64,000 nucleotides of DNA from assembly GCA_003216615.1 (NCBI GenBank), contig QCIP01000008.1, positions 42,369 to 106,368 of the forward strand, in the 5' to 3' direction. The DNA comes from Prochlorococcus sp. AG-402-M15 (lineage in GTDB: Bacteria; Cyanobacteriota; Cyanobacteriia; PCC-6307; Cyanobiaceae). Of the stretch, positions 37,938 to 47,575 are shown one piece after another (position 1 is the stretch's first letter; the number at the start of each line of letters is the position of its first letter). Below the pieces are notes generated by a model that worked only from the letters and a program-made list of their open reading frames with translations, was not told where the DNA came from and made no database searches. The position numbers and the translations under genes were made by a program.

Positions 37938-39305
37938 TTAGGCAGACTCTTTAATGACTCTTTTTGACCCTGAAGGTAGTTTAACAATTTTAGATGAGAA
38001 TAAATTATCTACCATTTTTTTTGTAATTGTGAATTCTTTTATATTTTGTTCTGAAGGCAAAGTGTACATTATGTCAAGCATTAGTTCCTCAATTATTGAT
38101 CTTAATGCCCTAGCACCTGTTTTTCTTTTATATGCTTCATTAGCTATTGCTTCAACAGAATCAGGATCAAATTTTAATTCAACATTATCCATACTTAGTA
38201 AAGTTTTGAATTGTTTTACTAGTGCATCTCTGGGTTGGGTCAGAATAGATTCTAAAGTTTCTTTAGTCAAACGATCTAATACAGCACAAACTGGGATTCT
38301 TCCTATAAATTCTGGAATTAGTCCATACTTTACTAAATCATCTAACTCTAAATTTTTTAGGGAATCTCTTGAATCTACTATTTTTTTTGTATCAACTTTG
38401 TTTTGATCTGAATTGGTGGTAAATCCTATGGAGTTTTTACCCATACGCTTTTGAACGATATCCTCTAAACCTATAAAAGCTCCTCCACAAATAAATAATA
38501 TTTGACTCGTATCAATTTGTATACAGTCATGATAAGGATGTTTTCTACCCCCTTGCGGAGGAACATTAGCAATTGTTCCTTCAAGCATTTTTAATAATGC
38601 TTGTTGTACCCCTTCTCCAGAAACATCTCTAGTGATTGAAGGATTCTCGCTTTTTCTTGCAATTTTATCTATTTCATCTATATAAATTATTCCTTTTTGA
38701 GCTAGTTCTACATTCATTTCTGATTTTTGTAGAAGTCTTAAAAGTATGTTTTCAACATCTTCCCCAACATATCCAGCTTCTGTCAAAGTCGTTGCATCAG
38801 CTACTGCAAAAGGAACATCTAGAAACTCAGCTAAAGTTTGTGCCAATAATGTTTTTCCACTTCCAGTAGGGCCGATGAGTAAAATATTTGATTTTTGTAA
38901 TTTTGTTGCTTTTGAATCTGTTGAATCGCTATTTTTACTTTCTTCTTTAAGTTTCCAAGCTAGTCTTTTGTAGTGGTTGTATACGGCTACTGATAATATT
39001 TTTTTTGCAGATTCTTGTCCAACAACTTGATTATCTAAAAAACTTTTAATTTCTAATGGCTTAGGGATTGAGCTTAATTCTAAAGGAATAGATTTTTTTG
39101 GATTATCAGTTGGTAATTTCTTTTTTACCTGCGGAGAATTGTTTGTGTTCGTTTGATTATCAATTAGTTCTTCATCGAGAATTTCATTACAAAGGTCTAT
39201 GCACTCATCACAGATATAAACTCCAGGACCAGCTATAAGCTTTCTTACTTGATCTTGTGATTTCCCGCAAAATGAACATTTTAGATGGGCGTCGAATTTA
39301 GCCAT
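37938..39305 (-). CDS. clpX: ATP-dependent Clp protease ATP-binding subunit ClpX
   Basis: 455 residues. The N-terminal zinc-binding domain has Cys10, Cys13, Cys32 and Cys35. The AAA+ core has Walker A GPTGSGKT, the pore loop GYVGED, Walker [12 protein letters not shown] and sensor 2 [14 protein letters not shown] hydrophilic linker rich in Asn, Thr and Lys separates the zinc domain from the core. ClpX unfolds substrates for ClpP; clpP is the next gene upstream (104-base gap), and tig lies beyond it, giving tig-clpP-clpX. Confidence 0.97.
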   Translation of the reverse strand: MAKFDAHLKCSFCGKSQDQVRKLIAGPGVYICDECIDLCNEILDEELIDNQTNTNNSPQVKKKLPTDNPKKSIPLELSSIPKPLEIKSFLDNQVVGQESAKKILSVAVYNHYKRLAWKLKEESKNSDSTDSKATKLQKSNILLIGPTGSGKTLLAQTLAEFLDVPFAVADATTLTEAGYVGEDVENILLRLLQKSEMNVELAQKGIIYIDEIDKIARKSENPSITRDVSGEGVQQALLKMLEGTIANVPPQGGRKHPYHDCIQIDTSQILFICGGAFIGLEDIVQKRMGKNSIGFTTNSDQNKVDTKKIVDSRDSLKNLELDDLVKYGLIPEFIGRIPVCAVLDRLTKETLESILTQPRDALVKQFKTLLSMDNVELKFDPDSVEAIANEAYKRKTGARALRSIIEELMLDIMYTLPSEQNIKEFTITKKMVDNLFSSKIVKLPSGSKRVIKESA

Positions 39306-39409
39306 CGATTATAAGGTTAATGTGAAAGGTGTGAAATATTCCCCTACTTACTAGGATTGCTTATAAATATCGATTCGTCATCATATTCTTAAAAAATAAG
39401 TGTGCCTTG

Positions 39410-40054
39410 TCACTTTTTGATAACTTTATCAATTAAACCATATTCGACAGCTTCTGAGGGAGATAAAAAGTAATCTCTTTCGGTGTCTTCATTTACTTTT
39501 TCCAAAGGTTGTCCGGTATGTTCTGCTAAAAGCGAGTTTAATGTTTTCTTGAGAAAAAGTATTTCTTTAGCTTGTATTTCAATTTCTACTGCTTGGCCTT
39601 GTGCACCTCCAAGAGGCTGGTGAATCATTATCCGAGAATTGGGTAAAGCCAATCTTTTCCCCTTTGCACCTCCAGAAAGTAAAAATGCACCCATACTTGC
39701 AGCTACTCCAAAGCAAATCGTCACTACATCAGGGGATATTTGTTGCATAGTATCGTATATGGCCATTCCTGCAGTTACTGAGCCTCCAGGAGAATTGATA
39801 TATATTTGTATATCTTTCTCAGGATCTTCAGCTTCAAGAAATAATAATTGTGCAACAAGAGAGTCAGATACTTGATCATTAATGCCAGTACCTAAAAAAA
39901 TTATTCTCTCCCTCAATAGTCTTGAATAAATATCAAAAGCTCTTTCTCCTCTGCCAGATTGTTCTATAACAGTAGGCACAGCGGCACTAATTTTATTAAT
40001 ACTTGCGTAAGAACTTATTGAGCTTTGGATTAAATGTTTTTTTTCTGAGTTCAC
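39410..40054 (-). CDS. clpP: ATP-dependent Clp protease proteolytic subunit
   Basis: 214 residues from a GTG start. The serine-histidine-aspartate triad is predicted at Ser120 (GVAASMGAF), His145 ([10 protein letters not shown]) and Asp194 (ERDYFLSP). The leader of about 20 residues would be removed in maturation. Forms the tetradecameric protease with ClpX. Cyanobacteria carry several clpP paralogues; this one, with tig and clpX, is the clpP2-like locus by context. Confidence 0.96.
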   Translation of the reverse strand: MNSEKKHLIQSSISSYASINKISAAVPTVIEQSGRGERAFDIYSRLLRERIIFLGTGINDQVSDSLVAQLLFLEAEDPEKDIQIYINSPGGSVTAGMAIYDTMQQISPDVVTICFGVAASMGAFLLSGGAKGKRLALPNSRIMIHQPLGGAQGQAVEIEIQAKEILFLKKTLNSLLAEHTGQPLEKVNEDTERDYFLSPSEAVEYGLIDKVIKK

Positions 40055-40119
40055 AAAATAGTTTTAGTCTTATAGATAATTTAAGAGGTTTTTTCTAAAT
40101 TAGTAGGAAATTTCATAAA

Positions 40120-41553
40120 TTATTTTTTTTCTTTTTTATTTTTAGTTTTTGTTGTTTTTGTTGTTTTTGTTGTTTTTGTTGCAGTTTTAGTAGCTTCTGT
40201 AGTTTTAGAGGGTTTAGTAGATTTAGAAGTTTTTGTTGTTTTTTCTTTTACTTCGGAATTTTCTTCAAGCCAAATTATTAATTTTTCTTTGAGTAAATCG
40301 TTACTTATTACTTCAGTTAATTTTTTAATATCTATTTGTTTTGAAGATTTAGAGATTGCATCTTCATAATCTTTCATTTTTAAATCAATTTCATTTTTTT
40401 CAACTGTTATGTTTTCTTTTTCTGCTAATGCTTTTAGAGCTAAATTTCTTTGAACATTTTTTTCAGCCTGAGGCCTAGTGGACTCTGCTAATGACTTAAC
40501 TAATTCCGGAGTGAAAGTAGATTTAACATCAAGACCTTGTTGAGCAAATCTTTGCGCTGTTTGTTCAATATTATTCCTAACTTCTATATCAATCATAGAT
40601 TTTGGAATATCAGCAACCAATTCGTTTGTTAATGCTTCTAATAAAGCTTCAATTTTGATATCTTTTTGAGTTTTTTCAAAATTGTCTTTAAGTTGCTTTT
40701 CAATATCTTTCTTTAACTCTTTTAATGATTCTTTATTGCCAGACTGTTTTGCAAAATCGTCATTAAGTTCAGGCAATTCTTTTTCCTTAAGATCTTTGAG
40801 ATTTACTTCAAAGATTGCCTCTTTACCTCTTGAATCCTCATGAGAATAATCTTCAGGAAATTTAAGGTTAAGTGTTTTAGTATCACCAATTTTCATCTTC
40901 ACGATTCCCTCAACGAAGCCTGGAATCATTTTGTTTTTTTCTAACTCAAGATCCATTGATTCACTTGTCCCACCGTCAATTTCTTTACCGGAATCTTTAT
41001 ATTTTCCTTTGAAACTAACTACAGCAATATCCCCTAATTTGGCAGCTCTATTTGTTACTGGAACAATATTTGCAAATTGACTTCTAGATTTTTCTATCGC
41101 TTCATCGACTGACTTAGGATCAAATTTAGTTTTTGAGATTTCAACACTTAGTCCTTTGGATTTTTTAAGTTTTAATTCAGGAGCAACATCAGTTTGAAGT
41201 GTAATTTTAAGTGATTTATCAGGACTAAACTTTGCAAGTAAAGATTCAAATCCATCTACTAATTCTGGCTCACTTAGTGGATCTATAGATTTTATTTTTA
41301 ATGCTTCTTTCCATGATTTATCAATTATTTTTTCTAGAGCAGAAGCATGTAATTGTGTGATGCCAATTCTTTGGATTAAGACTTGTTTTGGAATTTTACC
41401 AAGTCTAAATCCAGGGATTTTAGCCGAGCGACTAATATTACTGATTGTCTCATTTACAAACGTTTTACATGTCTCAGATGGTATTTCTAATTCAAATGAA
41501 ATTCTACTTTGAGGCAGAAGAGTTGTTTTGACTATTAATGCTTCTTTAGCCAT
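40120..41553 (-). CDS. tig: Trigger factor (ribosome-associated peptidyl-prolyl isomerase)
   Basis: 477 residues. The ribosome-binding loop is GFRLGKIPKQVLIQRIG near residues 48-64, with an FKBP-type domain at about 160-250 (GDIAVVSFKGKYKDSGKEIDGGTSESMDLELEKNKMIPGF) and a helical C-terminal cradle. The last 35-40 residues are a Thr/Lys tail (TTK repeats) encoded by a short tandem repeat and absent from most trigger factors. First gene of tig-clpP-clpX; divergent from asd. Confidence 0.95.
   Translation of the reverse strand: MAKEALIVKTTLLPQSRISFELEIPSETCKTFVNETISNISRSAKIPGFRLGKIPKQVLIQRIGITQLHASALEKIIDKSWKEALKIKSIDPLSEPELVDGFESLLAKFSPDKSLKITLQTDVAPELKLKKSKGLSVEISKTKFDPKSVDEAIEKSRSQFANIVPVTNRAAKLGDIAVVSFKGKYKDSGKEIDGGTSESMDLELEKNKMIPGFVEGIVKMKIGDTKTLNLKFPEDYSHEDSRGKEAIFEVNLKDLKEKELPELNDDFAKQSGNKESLKELKKDIEKQLKDNFEKTQKDIKIEALLEALTNELVADIPKSMIDIEVRNNIEQTAQRFAQQGLDVKSTFTPELVKSLAESTRPQAEKNVQRNLALKALAEKENITVEKNEIDLKMKDYEDAISKSSKQIDIKKLTEVISNDLLKEKLIIWLEENSEVKEKTTKTSKSTKPSKTTEATKTATKTTKTTKTTKTKNKKEKK
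40145..40181. repeat. tig: Tandem 9-base repeat in the 3' end of tig
   Basis: About four perfect copies of the 9-mer GTTTTTGTT (plus strand) encode the Thr-Lys-Thr tail of trigger factor on the minus strand. The unit is a multiple of three, so copy-number change would lengthen or shorten the tail without a frameshift. Confidence 0.85.
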
Positions 41554-41593
41554 GTTCTTTGTAATTATTACTATAAGCCGAAACTTAATTATT

Positions 41594-41606
41594 TCACATT
41601 ATGTGA
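41594..41606. promoter_or_regulatory. Palindrome in the tig/asd divergent promoter region
   Basis: TCACAT and ATGTGA arms flank one central T. It lies 40 bases upstream of the tig ATG and about 70 bases upstream of asd. Symmetric sites of this kind often bind dimeric regulators. The regulator is not identified, and it does not match the NtcA consensus GTA-N8-TAC. Confidence 0.25.
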
Positions 41607-41677
41607 TTTACTTGAAAGTTAATTTTTTGATAAAGTAAAAAAAATAGTCAATCTATTTATAAAAATCATTTGAAAGT

Positions 41678-42709
41678 GTGAGACAATCTCCGTTTTTGCC
41701 TAATAGGCCATTAAAAGTTGCTGTTTTAGGATCTTCAGGTGCTGTGGGATCCGAATTACTCGAAATTCTTGAACAACGCGATTTCCCAATATCAGAATTG
41801 GTATTGCTTTCATCAGAACGGTCAGAAGGAAAAAAAATCATTTGGAAAGGTGAAGAATTAGTTACAAAAAAAACCACTAAGGAAGAATTTCTGAATCTTG
41901 ATTTAGTTTTAGCTTCAGCCGGTGGAAGTATTTCAAAAAAATGGTTGTCTACTATTATGGATCAAAATGCTTTACTGATAGATAATTCTAGTGCTTTCAG
42001 ATTAGCTAAGAACGTACCTCTTGTAGTGCCTGAAGTTAATGCTAGTGACGCACTCAATCATGATGGGGTAATTGCGAATCCAAACTGCACTACCATTTTG
42101 TTGACATTAGTTTTAGCTCCTTTAAATAAACTTTCTACTATTCAAAGAGTTATTGTCTCAACATATCAATCTGTCAGTGGTGCAGGCCAATTGGCGATGG
42201 AGGAATTAAAACTTTTAACTGAACAATATCTTCAGGGTAATCCTCAAAAAAGTGAAGTTTTGCCATACTCCCTAGCTTTTAATTTGTTTTTACATAATTC
42301 ACCTATGCTTGCGAATAATTACTGCGAGGAAGAGATGAAAATGGTTAATGAGACAAGGAAAATATTAAATATCGCTGATTTAAAGCTCTCTGCTACATGT
42401 GTAAGAGTCCCAGTCCTGAGGGCACATTCTGAATCTATCAATATTGAATTTGCTGGTGTAGTTGAACCTAAAGATGCTCTGAAAGAATTAAAACAATCTC
42501 CTGGAATTGAAGTTATTGAGGATTTCAAAAATAATAGATTTCCTATGCCAAATGACGTTATGGGAAGGGATAATGTTGCTGTTGGCAGGTTAAGAACTGA
42601 TATAAGTCAGCCTAATGGATTAGAATTATGGTTATGTGGAGATCAAATAAGAAAAGGTGCAGCTCTTAATGCTGTTCAAATAGCTGAGTTATTAATTCCA
42701 AAAAAATGA
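41678..42709 (+). CDS. asd: Aspartate-semialdehyde dehydrogenase
   Basis: 343 residues from a GTG start. The enzyme reduces aspartyl phosphate to aspartate semialdehyde, the branch point to lysine, threonine and methionine. The Rossmann motif is [18 protein letters not shown]; the catalytic Cys137 lies in [17 protein letters not shown] contains the catalytic histidine. The stop overlaps the dapA start by four bases. LysC, the preceding enzyme, is encoded 7 kb away in this window. Confidence 0.97.
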   Translation: MRQSPFLPNRPLKVAVLGSSGAVGSELLEILEQRDFPISELVLLSSERSEGKKIIWKGEELVTKKTTKEEFLNLDLVLASAGGSISKKWLSTIMDQNALLIDNSSAFRLAKNVPLVVPEVNASDALNHDGVIANPNCTTILLTLVLAPLNKLSTIQRVIVSTYQSVSGAGQLAMEELKLLTEQYLQGNPQKSEVLPYSLAFNLFLHNSPMLANNYCEEEMKMVNETRKILNIADLKLSATCVRVPVLRAHSESINIEFAGVVEPKDALKELKQSPGIEVIEDFKNNRFPMPNDVMGRDNVAVGRLRTDISQPNGLELWLCGDQIRKGAALNAVQIAELLIPKK

Positions 42710-43611
42710 TTTCAGACAAAACTAACTGTACTTATCCATTATTTGGAAGAATATTGACTGCAATGGTTACTCCATTTACTGAAAATGGAGATGTAGATTA
42801 TGAATTAGCTATAAAACTTTCAAATTATCTTTTTGAGAACGGTTCTGATGGCATCGTCCTTTGCGGTACTACTGGAGAATCTCCGACCCTTTCATGGGAG
42901 GAACAGCATGATTTATTTATTGCAGTAAAAGGATCTTTGGATTCAAGCTGTAAAGTAATTGTTGGTACTGGTAGTAATTGTACAAGCGAGGCTGTAGAAG
43001 CCACAAAAAAAGCCTTCAACTCTGGGGCAGATGGTGCTTTGGTTGTTGTTCCTTATTATAATAAACCTCCTCAAGACGGCCTTTATAAACATTTCAGTTC
43101 CATTGCTAATTCTGCAAAGGATTTGCCTTTAATGCTTTACAACATCCCTGGAAGGACAGGGTGCAATTTACTACCTAATACTGTGAAGAAACTTATGGAT
43201 TTTTCAAATATTCTCAGTATTAAAGCAGCAAGCGGTAGAATAGAAGAAGTTACAGAACTAAGAGCTATTTGTGGCTCCGAACTCTCTGTGTATAGTGGCG
43301 ACGACTCATTGTTGCTTCCAATGTTATCTGTGGGTGCTGTAGGAGTAGTAAGTGTTGCAAGTCATTTGGTTGGTTTGCAATTGAAAGAGATGATTGAATC
43401 CTTTCACATTGGAAAAGTTTCCAAAGCGCTTGCAATTCATGAAAAACTGCAGCCTCTTTTTAAAGCACTTTTTATGACCACTAATCCAATCCCAATAAAG
43501 GCTGCTTTAGAACTAACGGGATGGGATGTAGGCAGTCCTAGAAATCCTTTATCTCCACTACCAATGGACATGAGAAAACAGCTTTCAATTATCCTCGAAT
43601 CCTTACATTAA
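42706..43611 (+). CDS. dapA: 4-hydroxy-tetrahydrodipicolinate synthase
   Basis: 301 residues, TIM-barrel aldolase condensing pyruvate and aspartate semialdehyde, the first step to lysine and diaminopimelate. Schiff-base Lys173 sits in SIKAASG, and Tyr145 in LYNIPGRTG completes the catalytic motif; GTTGESPTL carries the Thr pair. Translationally coupled to asd (ATGA overlap). A stem-loop overlaps its stop codon. Confidence 0.97.
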   Translation: MISDKTNCTYPLFGRILTAMVTPFTENGDVDYELAIKLSNYLFENGSDGIVLCGTTGESPTLSWEEQHDLFIAVKGSLDSSCKVIVGTGSNCTSEAVEATKKAFNSGADGALVVVPYYNKPPQDGLYKHFSSIANSAKDLPLMLYNIPGRTGCNLLPNTVKKLMDFSNILSIKAASGRIEEVTELRAICGSELSVYSGDDSLLLPMLSVGAVGVVSVASHLVGLQLKEMIESFHIGKVSKALAIHEKLQPLFKALFMTTNPIPIKAALELTGWDVGSPRNPLSPLPMDMRKQLSIILESLH

Positions 43612-43617
43612 GGATTC
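43597..43617 (+). terminator. Stem-loop over the dapA stop codon
   Basis: Perfect nine-base-pair stem (GAATCCTTA with TAAGGATTC) around a three-base loop CAT, followed by TGTTT. The 3' arm contains the dapA stop TAA. The weak U tract suggests either an inefficient terminator or a processing and mRNA-stabilising hairpin before rnj, whose product is itself an RNase. Confidence 0.45.
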
Positions 43618-43688
43618 TGTTTAACTTGATAATTAAATTTAAATAAAATTAGTTTGATTACAAGAAAGACTTTATAAATTTCTAAATT

Positions 43689-45677
43689 ATGCAATCAAGA
43701 TCAAATTCAACCATTAATAGATCTTCAAATAATTCATCAGGATCTAAAAGTAGTAAAAGCCCAACTCTAAGAGTAATACCATTAGGTGGCTTACATGAAA
43801 TAGGAAAAAATACTTGTGTATTTGAGTACGGAGATGAACTAATGCTAGTTGATGCTGGCTTAGCTTTCCCTTCAGATGGTATGCATGGTGTGAATGTTGT
43901 TATGCCTGATACAACTTTTTTAAAAGAAAACCAAAGAAGAATAAAAGGAATGATTGTCACTCACGGTCATGAAGATCATATTGGAGGTATATCTCATCAT
44001 CTAAAGCATTTTAATATTCCGATTATTTATGGCCCAAGACTAGCAATGTCAATGCTTAGAGGAAAAATGGAGGAAGCAGGGGTATCTGATAGAACAACTA
44101 TACAGACAGTAAATCCAAGAGACGTTGTAAAAGTTGGACAACATTTTTCTGTTGAATTTATTCGAAATACTCATTCTATTTGCGATAGTTTTTCTTTAGC
44201 AGTTACAACACCTGTTGGCACGATTATTTTCACGGGAGATTTTAAGTTTGATCATATGCCAGTAGATGGAGAGCAATTTGATATTGAAAGAATGGTGCAT
44301 TATGGAGAGAAGGGCGTTTTATGCATGTTCAGTGATTCTACTAATGCCGAAGTACCAGGTTTTTGTCCTTCTGAGAAGACTATCTATCCCTCTTTAGAAA
44401 AACATATTGCTGAGGCAAAAGAACGAGTTATCCTTACCACTTTTGCTAGTTCTGTTCATAGAGTGACAATGATCTTAGAGTTGGCAATGAAACATGGAAG
44501 AAAGGTCGGTTTGTTAGGCAGATCCATGATAAATGTTATTGCTAAAGCTAGGGATATTGGTTACATGAAATGCCCAGATGATTTGTTTGTTCCTATCAAA
44601 CAAATTAGAGATTTACCTGATAGAGAAACTTTATTACTGATGACTGGTAGTCAAGGAGAACCTTTAGCTGCTTTAAGTAGAATTTCTCGTGGAGAGCATC
44701 AACATGTACGTCTTAAGACTACTGATACTGTTATATTCTCTGCTAGCCCAATCCCAGGAAACACTATTGGTGTAGTCAATACAATCGATAGATTAATGAA
44801 AATGGGAGCGAAGGTTGTTTATGGAAAGGGTGAGAATATTCATGTTTCTGGTCATGGTTTCCAAGAAGATCAAAAATTAATGTTGGCGCTAGCCAAACCT
44901 AAGTTTTTTGTTCCGGTTCACGGAGAACATAGAATGCTCGTTTGTCACAGTAGAAGTGCTCAGATCATGGGAGTTCCAAAAGACAATATTTTAATTATCG
45001 AAAATGGAGACGTTGTTGAATTGACTCCTGATTCAATTAAAAAAGGAGATCCTGTAAAAGCTGGAGTAGAGTTGCTTGATAATTCTCGAAATGGAATTGT
45101 TGACGCTCGAGTATTAAAGGAAAGGCAGCAATTAGCTGGTGATGGTGTTGTAACTGTTTTAGCACCTATAAGTACTGATGGAAAAATGGTTGCCCCTCCT
45201 AGAGTTAATCTAAGAGGAGTTGTCACTACTGCAGAACCAAGAAAAATGTCTATGTGGACAGAACGAGAAATAAGCTGGGTCTTAGAAAATAGATGGAAAC
45301 AATTATCTAGGCAGACTGGACCTAATAATTTTGAAGTAGATTGGATTGGTGTTCAGCGAGAAATTGAAAATGGTTTATCCAGAAGAATGAGAAGAGAATT
45401 ACAAGTTGAACCACTTATTTTGTGTTTAGTGCAACCTGCCCCAAGTGGAACTCGTGCATATATTCCAAAGATTACCGAAGAACAGAATCACTATAATAGG
45501 AATAGAAATAATCAAAATTTCCAAAAGAAATCGAACAATAATCATCCTAATAATTCAAATAACCCGAAAGATGCACAAAATAGTCCCAAAGTTTCAAAGA
45601 GTCCATCGGCTGATTCTGCAACTGAAGATTCATTTGAAGGCAGAACAAGAAGAAGAAGATCTGCTGTTACATCTTAA
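43689..45677 (+). CDS. rnj: Ribonuclease J
   Basis: 662 residues. Metallo-beta-lactamase/beta-CASP nuclease with VTHGHEDHIGG around residue 95 as the zinc site, GDFKFDH, SDSTNAEVPG, and the beta-CASP motifs TFASSVHRV and VPVHGEHRML. RNase J is a 5' exo- and endonuclease for mRNA decay and rRNA maturation. Residues about 1-20 are Ser/Asn-rich, and the last 65 are an Asn/Lys-rich disordered tail ending in RRRR, a possible RNA-binding or partner-binding extension. The 3' end overlaps convergent tilS by four bases. Confidence 0.94.
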   Translation: MQSRSNSTINRSSNNSSGSKSSKSPTLRVIPLGGLHEIGKNTCVFEYGDELMLVDAGLAFPSDGMHGVNVVMPDTTFLKENQRRIKGMIVTHGHEDHIGGISHHLKHFNIPIIYGPRLAMSMLRGKMEEAGVSDRTTIQTVNPRDVVKVGQHFSVEFIRNTHSICDSFSLAVTTPVGTIIFTGDFKFDHMPVDGEQFDIERMVHYGEKGVLCMFSDSTNAEVPGFCPSEKTIYPSLEKHIAEAKERVILTTFASSVHRVTMILELAMKHGRKVGLLGRSMINVIAKARDIGYMKCPDDLFVPIKQIRDLPDRETLLLMTGSQGEPLAALSRISRGEHQHVRLKTTDTVIFSASPIPGNTIGVVNTIDRLMKMGAKVVYGKGENIHVSGHGFQEDQKLMLALAKPKFFVPVHGEHRMLVCHSRSAQIMGVPKDNILIIENGDVVELTPDSIKKGDPVKAGVELLDNSRNGIVDARVLKERQQLAGDGVVTVLAPISTDGKMVAPPRVNLRGVVTTAEPRKMSMWTEREISWVLENRWKQLSRQTGPNNFEVDWIGVQREIENGLSRRMRRELQVEPLILCLVQPAPSGTRAYIPKITEEQNHYNRNRNNQNFQKKSNNNHPNNSNNPKDAQNSPKVSKSPSADSATEDSFEGRTRRRRSAVTS

Positions 45678-46684
45678 CCTTTTTCAAAATTTATATAGTT
45701 TTTATTCCAAACAATTTTTAAAAACTCTTGCAAACTAACTTGACCTTTATTTTGTTCATAAATTGAAGTTGCCAATTTTACAAGATTTTTAGAACTATAT
45801 TGTTTTGTAGATATTTCCCTTAAAAATCTATTTAAGATTGTGCATCGTGCTTCAATACACATACTATTTAAAAGATTCCTATTAATACCTTTTACATTTT
45901 TACAATATAGGTATGCTAATTCACTAAGATCATTCCGTTCATTATTGTAGTTGCTCATTATTTGGGAAAAATTATTTATCCTTTCAGAACAACCAGGATA
46001 GATAACCTCCAAGGTAGGAATAATTTTTTTTCTCACTAAATTTCTTTTTAATTTAAGATCTGAATTTGTTGGATCTTCCCAAACTGGGATATTCATTTCA
46101 TTACAGAATTGTTTTGTGTCTTTTCTACTGAAAATTAATATTGGCCTTATTAAAAAAATTTGATTTTCTAGTAATCTTTTACTCTCAATATTACTGAGAC
46201 CGGCAAAATTGCTCCCTCTAGATAAATTGAGGATAAATGTTTCTGCGTTATCACTACTAGTATGACCAGTTAATAAATAAATATTTTTTTTTTGCTGTTT
46301 CTTGTTTAATAGAGTTTTGGCTCTTTCACATAATTTTTGATATCTCCATTCTCGTGCTTTTTCTTCTGTAAGAATATTTTCTTTATTTGCTTTATCCAAA
46401 TGGAATGAAATATTTTTCTCACCGCAATAACTTTTTAATTCAAGAGCATATATTGATGATTTTTCATGCCATTGATGATCTCCATGCCAAACACTTATTG
46501 ACCAATTATGAAGTTTTTTTATGTCATCAATTAAGGTTAATAAGGCCATTGAGTCTTGTCCACCAGAAACACTTATTAAAATATTCGATCCTTTGGGAAT
46601 TAATGTTTTTTTGCTAAGAATCTCTTTATGAAGTAGGTGATGCCATGATGACCAATTTTTCTGAGTTAAATTTTTATCAGACAT
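45674..46684 (-). CDS. tilS: tRNA(Ile)-lysidine synthetase
   Basis: 336 residues. N-type ATP pyrophosphatase with PP-loop SGGQDSM at residues 40-46, followed by HGDHQWHEKS and LTGHTSSDNAETFILNLSRGS. It converts C34 of the AUA-reading tRNA-Ile to lysidine and is essential. It has no long C-terminal TilS-specific region, matching the short cyanobacterial form. Convergent with rnj (stops overlap) and divergent from ycf23. Confidence 0.94.
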   Translation of the reverse strand: MSDKNLTQKNWSSWHHLLHKEILSKKTLIPKGSNILISVSGGQDSMALLTLIDDIKKLHNWSISVWHGDHQWHEKSSIYALELKSYCGEKNISFHLDKANKENILTEEKAREWRYQKLCERAKTLLNKKQQKKNIYLLTGHTSSDNAETFILNLSRGSNFAGLSNIESKRLLENQIFLIRPILIFSRKDTKQFCNEMNIPVWEDPTNSDLKLKRNLVRKKIIPTLEVIYPGCSERINNFSQIMSNYNNERNDLSELAYLYCKNVKGINRNLLNSMCIEARCTILNRFLREISTKQYSSKNLVKLATSIYEQNKGQVSLQEFLKIVWNKNYINFEKG

Positions 46685-46721
46685 TTTGTGTTGCTCAGAT
46701 AATATTTTTTAAAAAATGCAC

Positions 46722-46736
46722 TGTTTTACTAAAACA
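46722..46736. promoter_or_regulatory. Palindrome between tilS and ycf23
   Basis: Six-base arms TGTTTT and AAAACA around ACT lie in the 85-base divergent gap, about midway between both start codons. A preceding TTTTTT-AAAAAA block (46705-46716) is a second, trivial palindrome. An operator is possible; chance is also plausible at this base composition. Confidence 0.2.
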
Positions 46737-46769
46737 ATGTCACAATCGGGTAATAAATTCATTAAGTAA

Positions 46770-47546
46770 ATGAGTCTGATTAATCTTTTGCCACAAAAAA
46801 TTAAAGAAGAGTTGAGAAGTAAATCTTTACTCAAAGTTATTTCAGGATTGAATAATTTTGATGTTCAGTCAGTGAAAACAATTGTTGATGCTGCTGCATT
46901 AGGAGGTGCAGATCTTGTCGATATTGCTTGTAAACCTGAACTCGTTGAATTAGCACTTAAGAATTCTTCATTACCCGTATGTGTGAGTTCAGTAGTGCCA
47001 CATTCTTTTCTAGATTCTGTAAAAGCAGGAGCCTCATTAATTGAGATAGGAAATTATGACACTTTTTATGAAAAAGGTATTAATTTCTCAGATGAAAAAG
47101 TATTTAACATAACTAAAGAGACAAGGGATTTATTACCTAATGTTCCCTTATCAGTAACTGTTCCTCATACTATGCCTATTGATAAACAGGTTGATCTTGC
47201 TATAAAGCTAGTTGATGAAGGTGTTGATATTATTCAAACAGAAGGTGGTACCAGTTCTAGACCTTATTCATCTGGAATTCAAGGTTTTTTTGAAAAGTCA
47301 GTACCAACTCTTACAGCTACCTATGCTATTCATCAAGAGTTTAAGAAACAATCTGTCAAGATACCCATTATGAGTGCTTCTGGATTAAGTCAAGTAACTT
47401 GTCCACTAGCAATATCTTGCGGAGCCTCAGCAGTTGGCGTTGGATCTGCAGTCAATAAATTAAATGATTTAATATCAATGATTGCGGTTGTTAGGGGCTT
47501 AAAAGAATCTTTGAAAAACTTAATAATTGGAGAAAAAATTTCTTAG
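46770..47546 (+). CDS. ycf23: Ycf23/DUF561 family protein
   Basis: 258 residues. Ycf23 is conserved in cyanobacteria and red-algal plastids. The sequence reads as a TIM-barrel-like fold, with LKVISGLNNFD, AAALGGADLVDIA, VCVSSVVPHSFLDSVKAGASLIEIGNYD, IIQTEGGTSSRP and CGASAVGVGSAVN arranged like successive beta-alpha units and a phosphate-binding end. The reaction is not known. It is 29 bases upstream of uvrB. Confidence 0.85.
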   Translation: MSLINLLPQKIKEELRSKSLLKVISGLNNFDVQSVKTIVDAAALGGADLVDIACKPELVELALKNSSLPVCVSSVVPHSFLDSVKAGASLIEIGNYDTFYEKGINFSDEKVFNITKETRDLLPNVPLSVTVPHTMPIDKQVDLAIKLVDEGVDIIQTEGGTSSRPYSSGIQGFFEKSVPTLTATYAIHQEFKKQSVKIPIMSASGLSQVTCPLAISCGASAVGVGSAVNKLNDLISMIAVVRGLKESLKNLIIGEKIS

Positions 47547-47575
47547 TATATTAATACTCTTTAGCTATTGGCTTA

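Noticed and set aside
43682..43960. Antisense open frame over the start of rnj
   Set aside because: Mirrors the RNase J coding sequence; no ribosome binding site or family match.
46702..46717. TTTTTT-AAAAAA palindrome near tilS
   Set aside because: Homopolymer pair expected by chance at this base composition.
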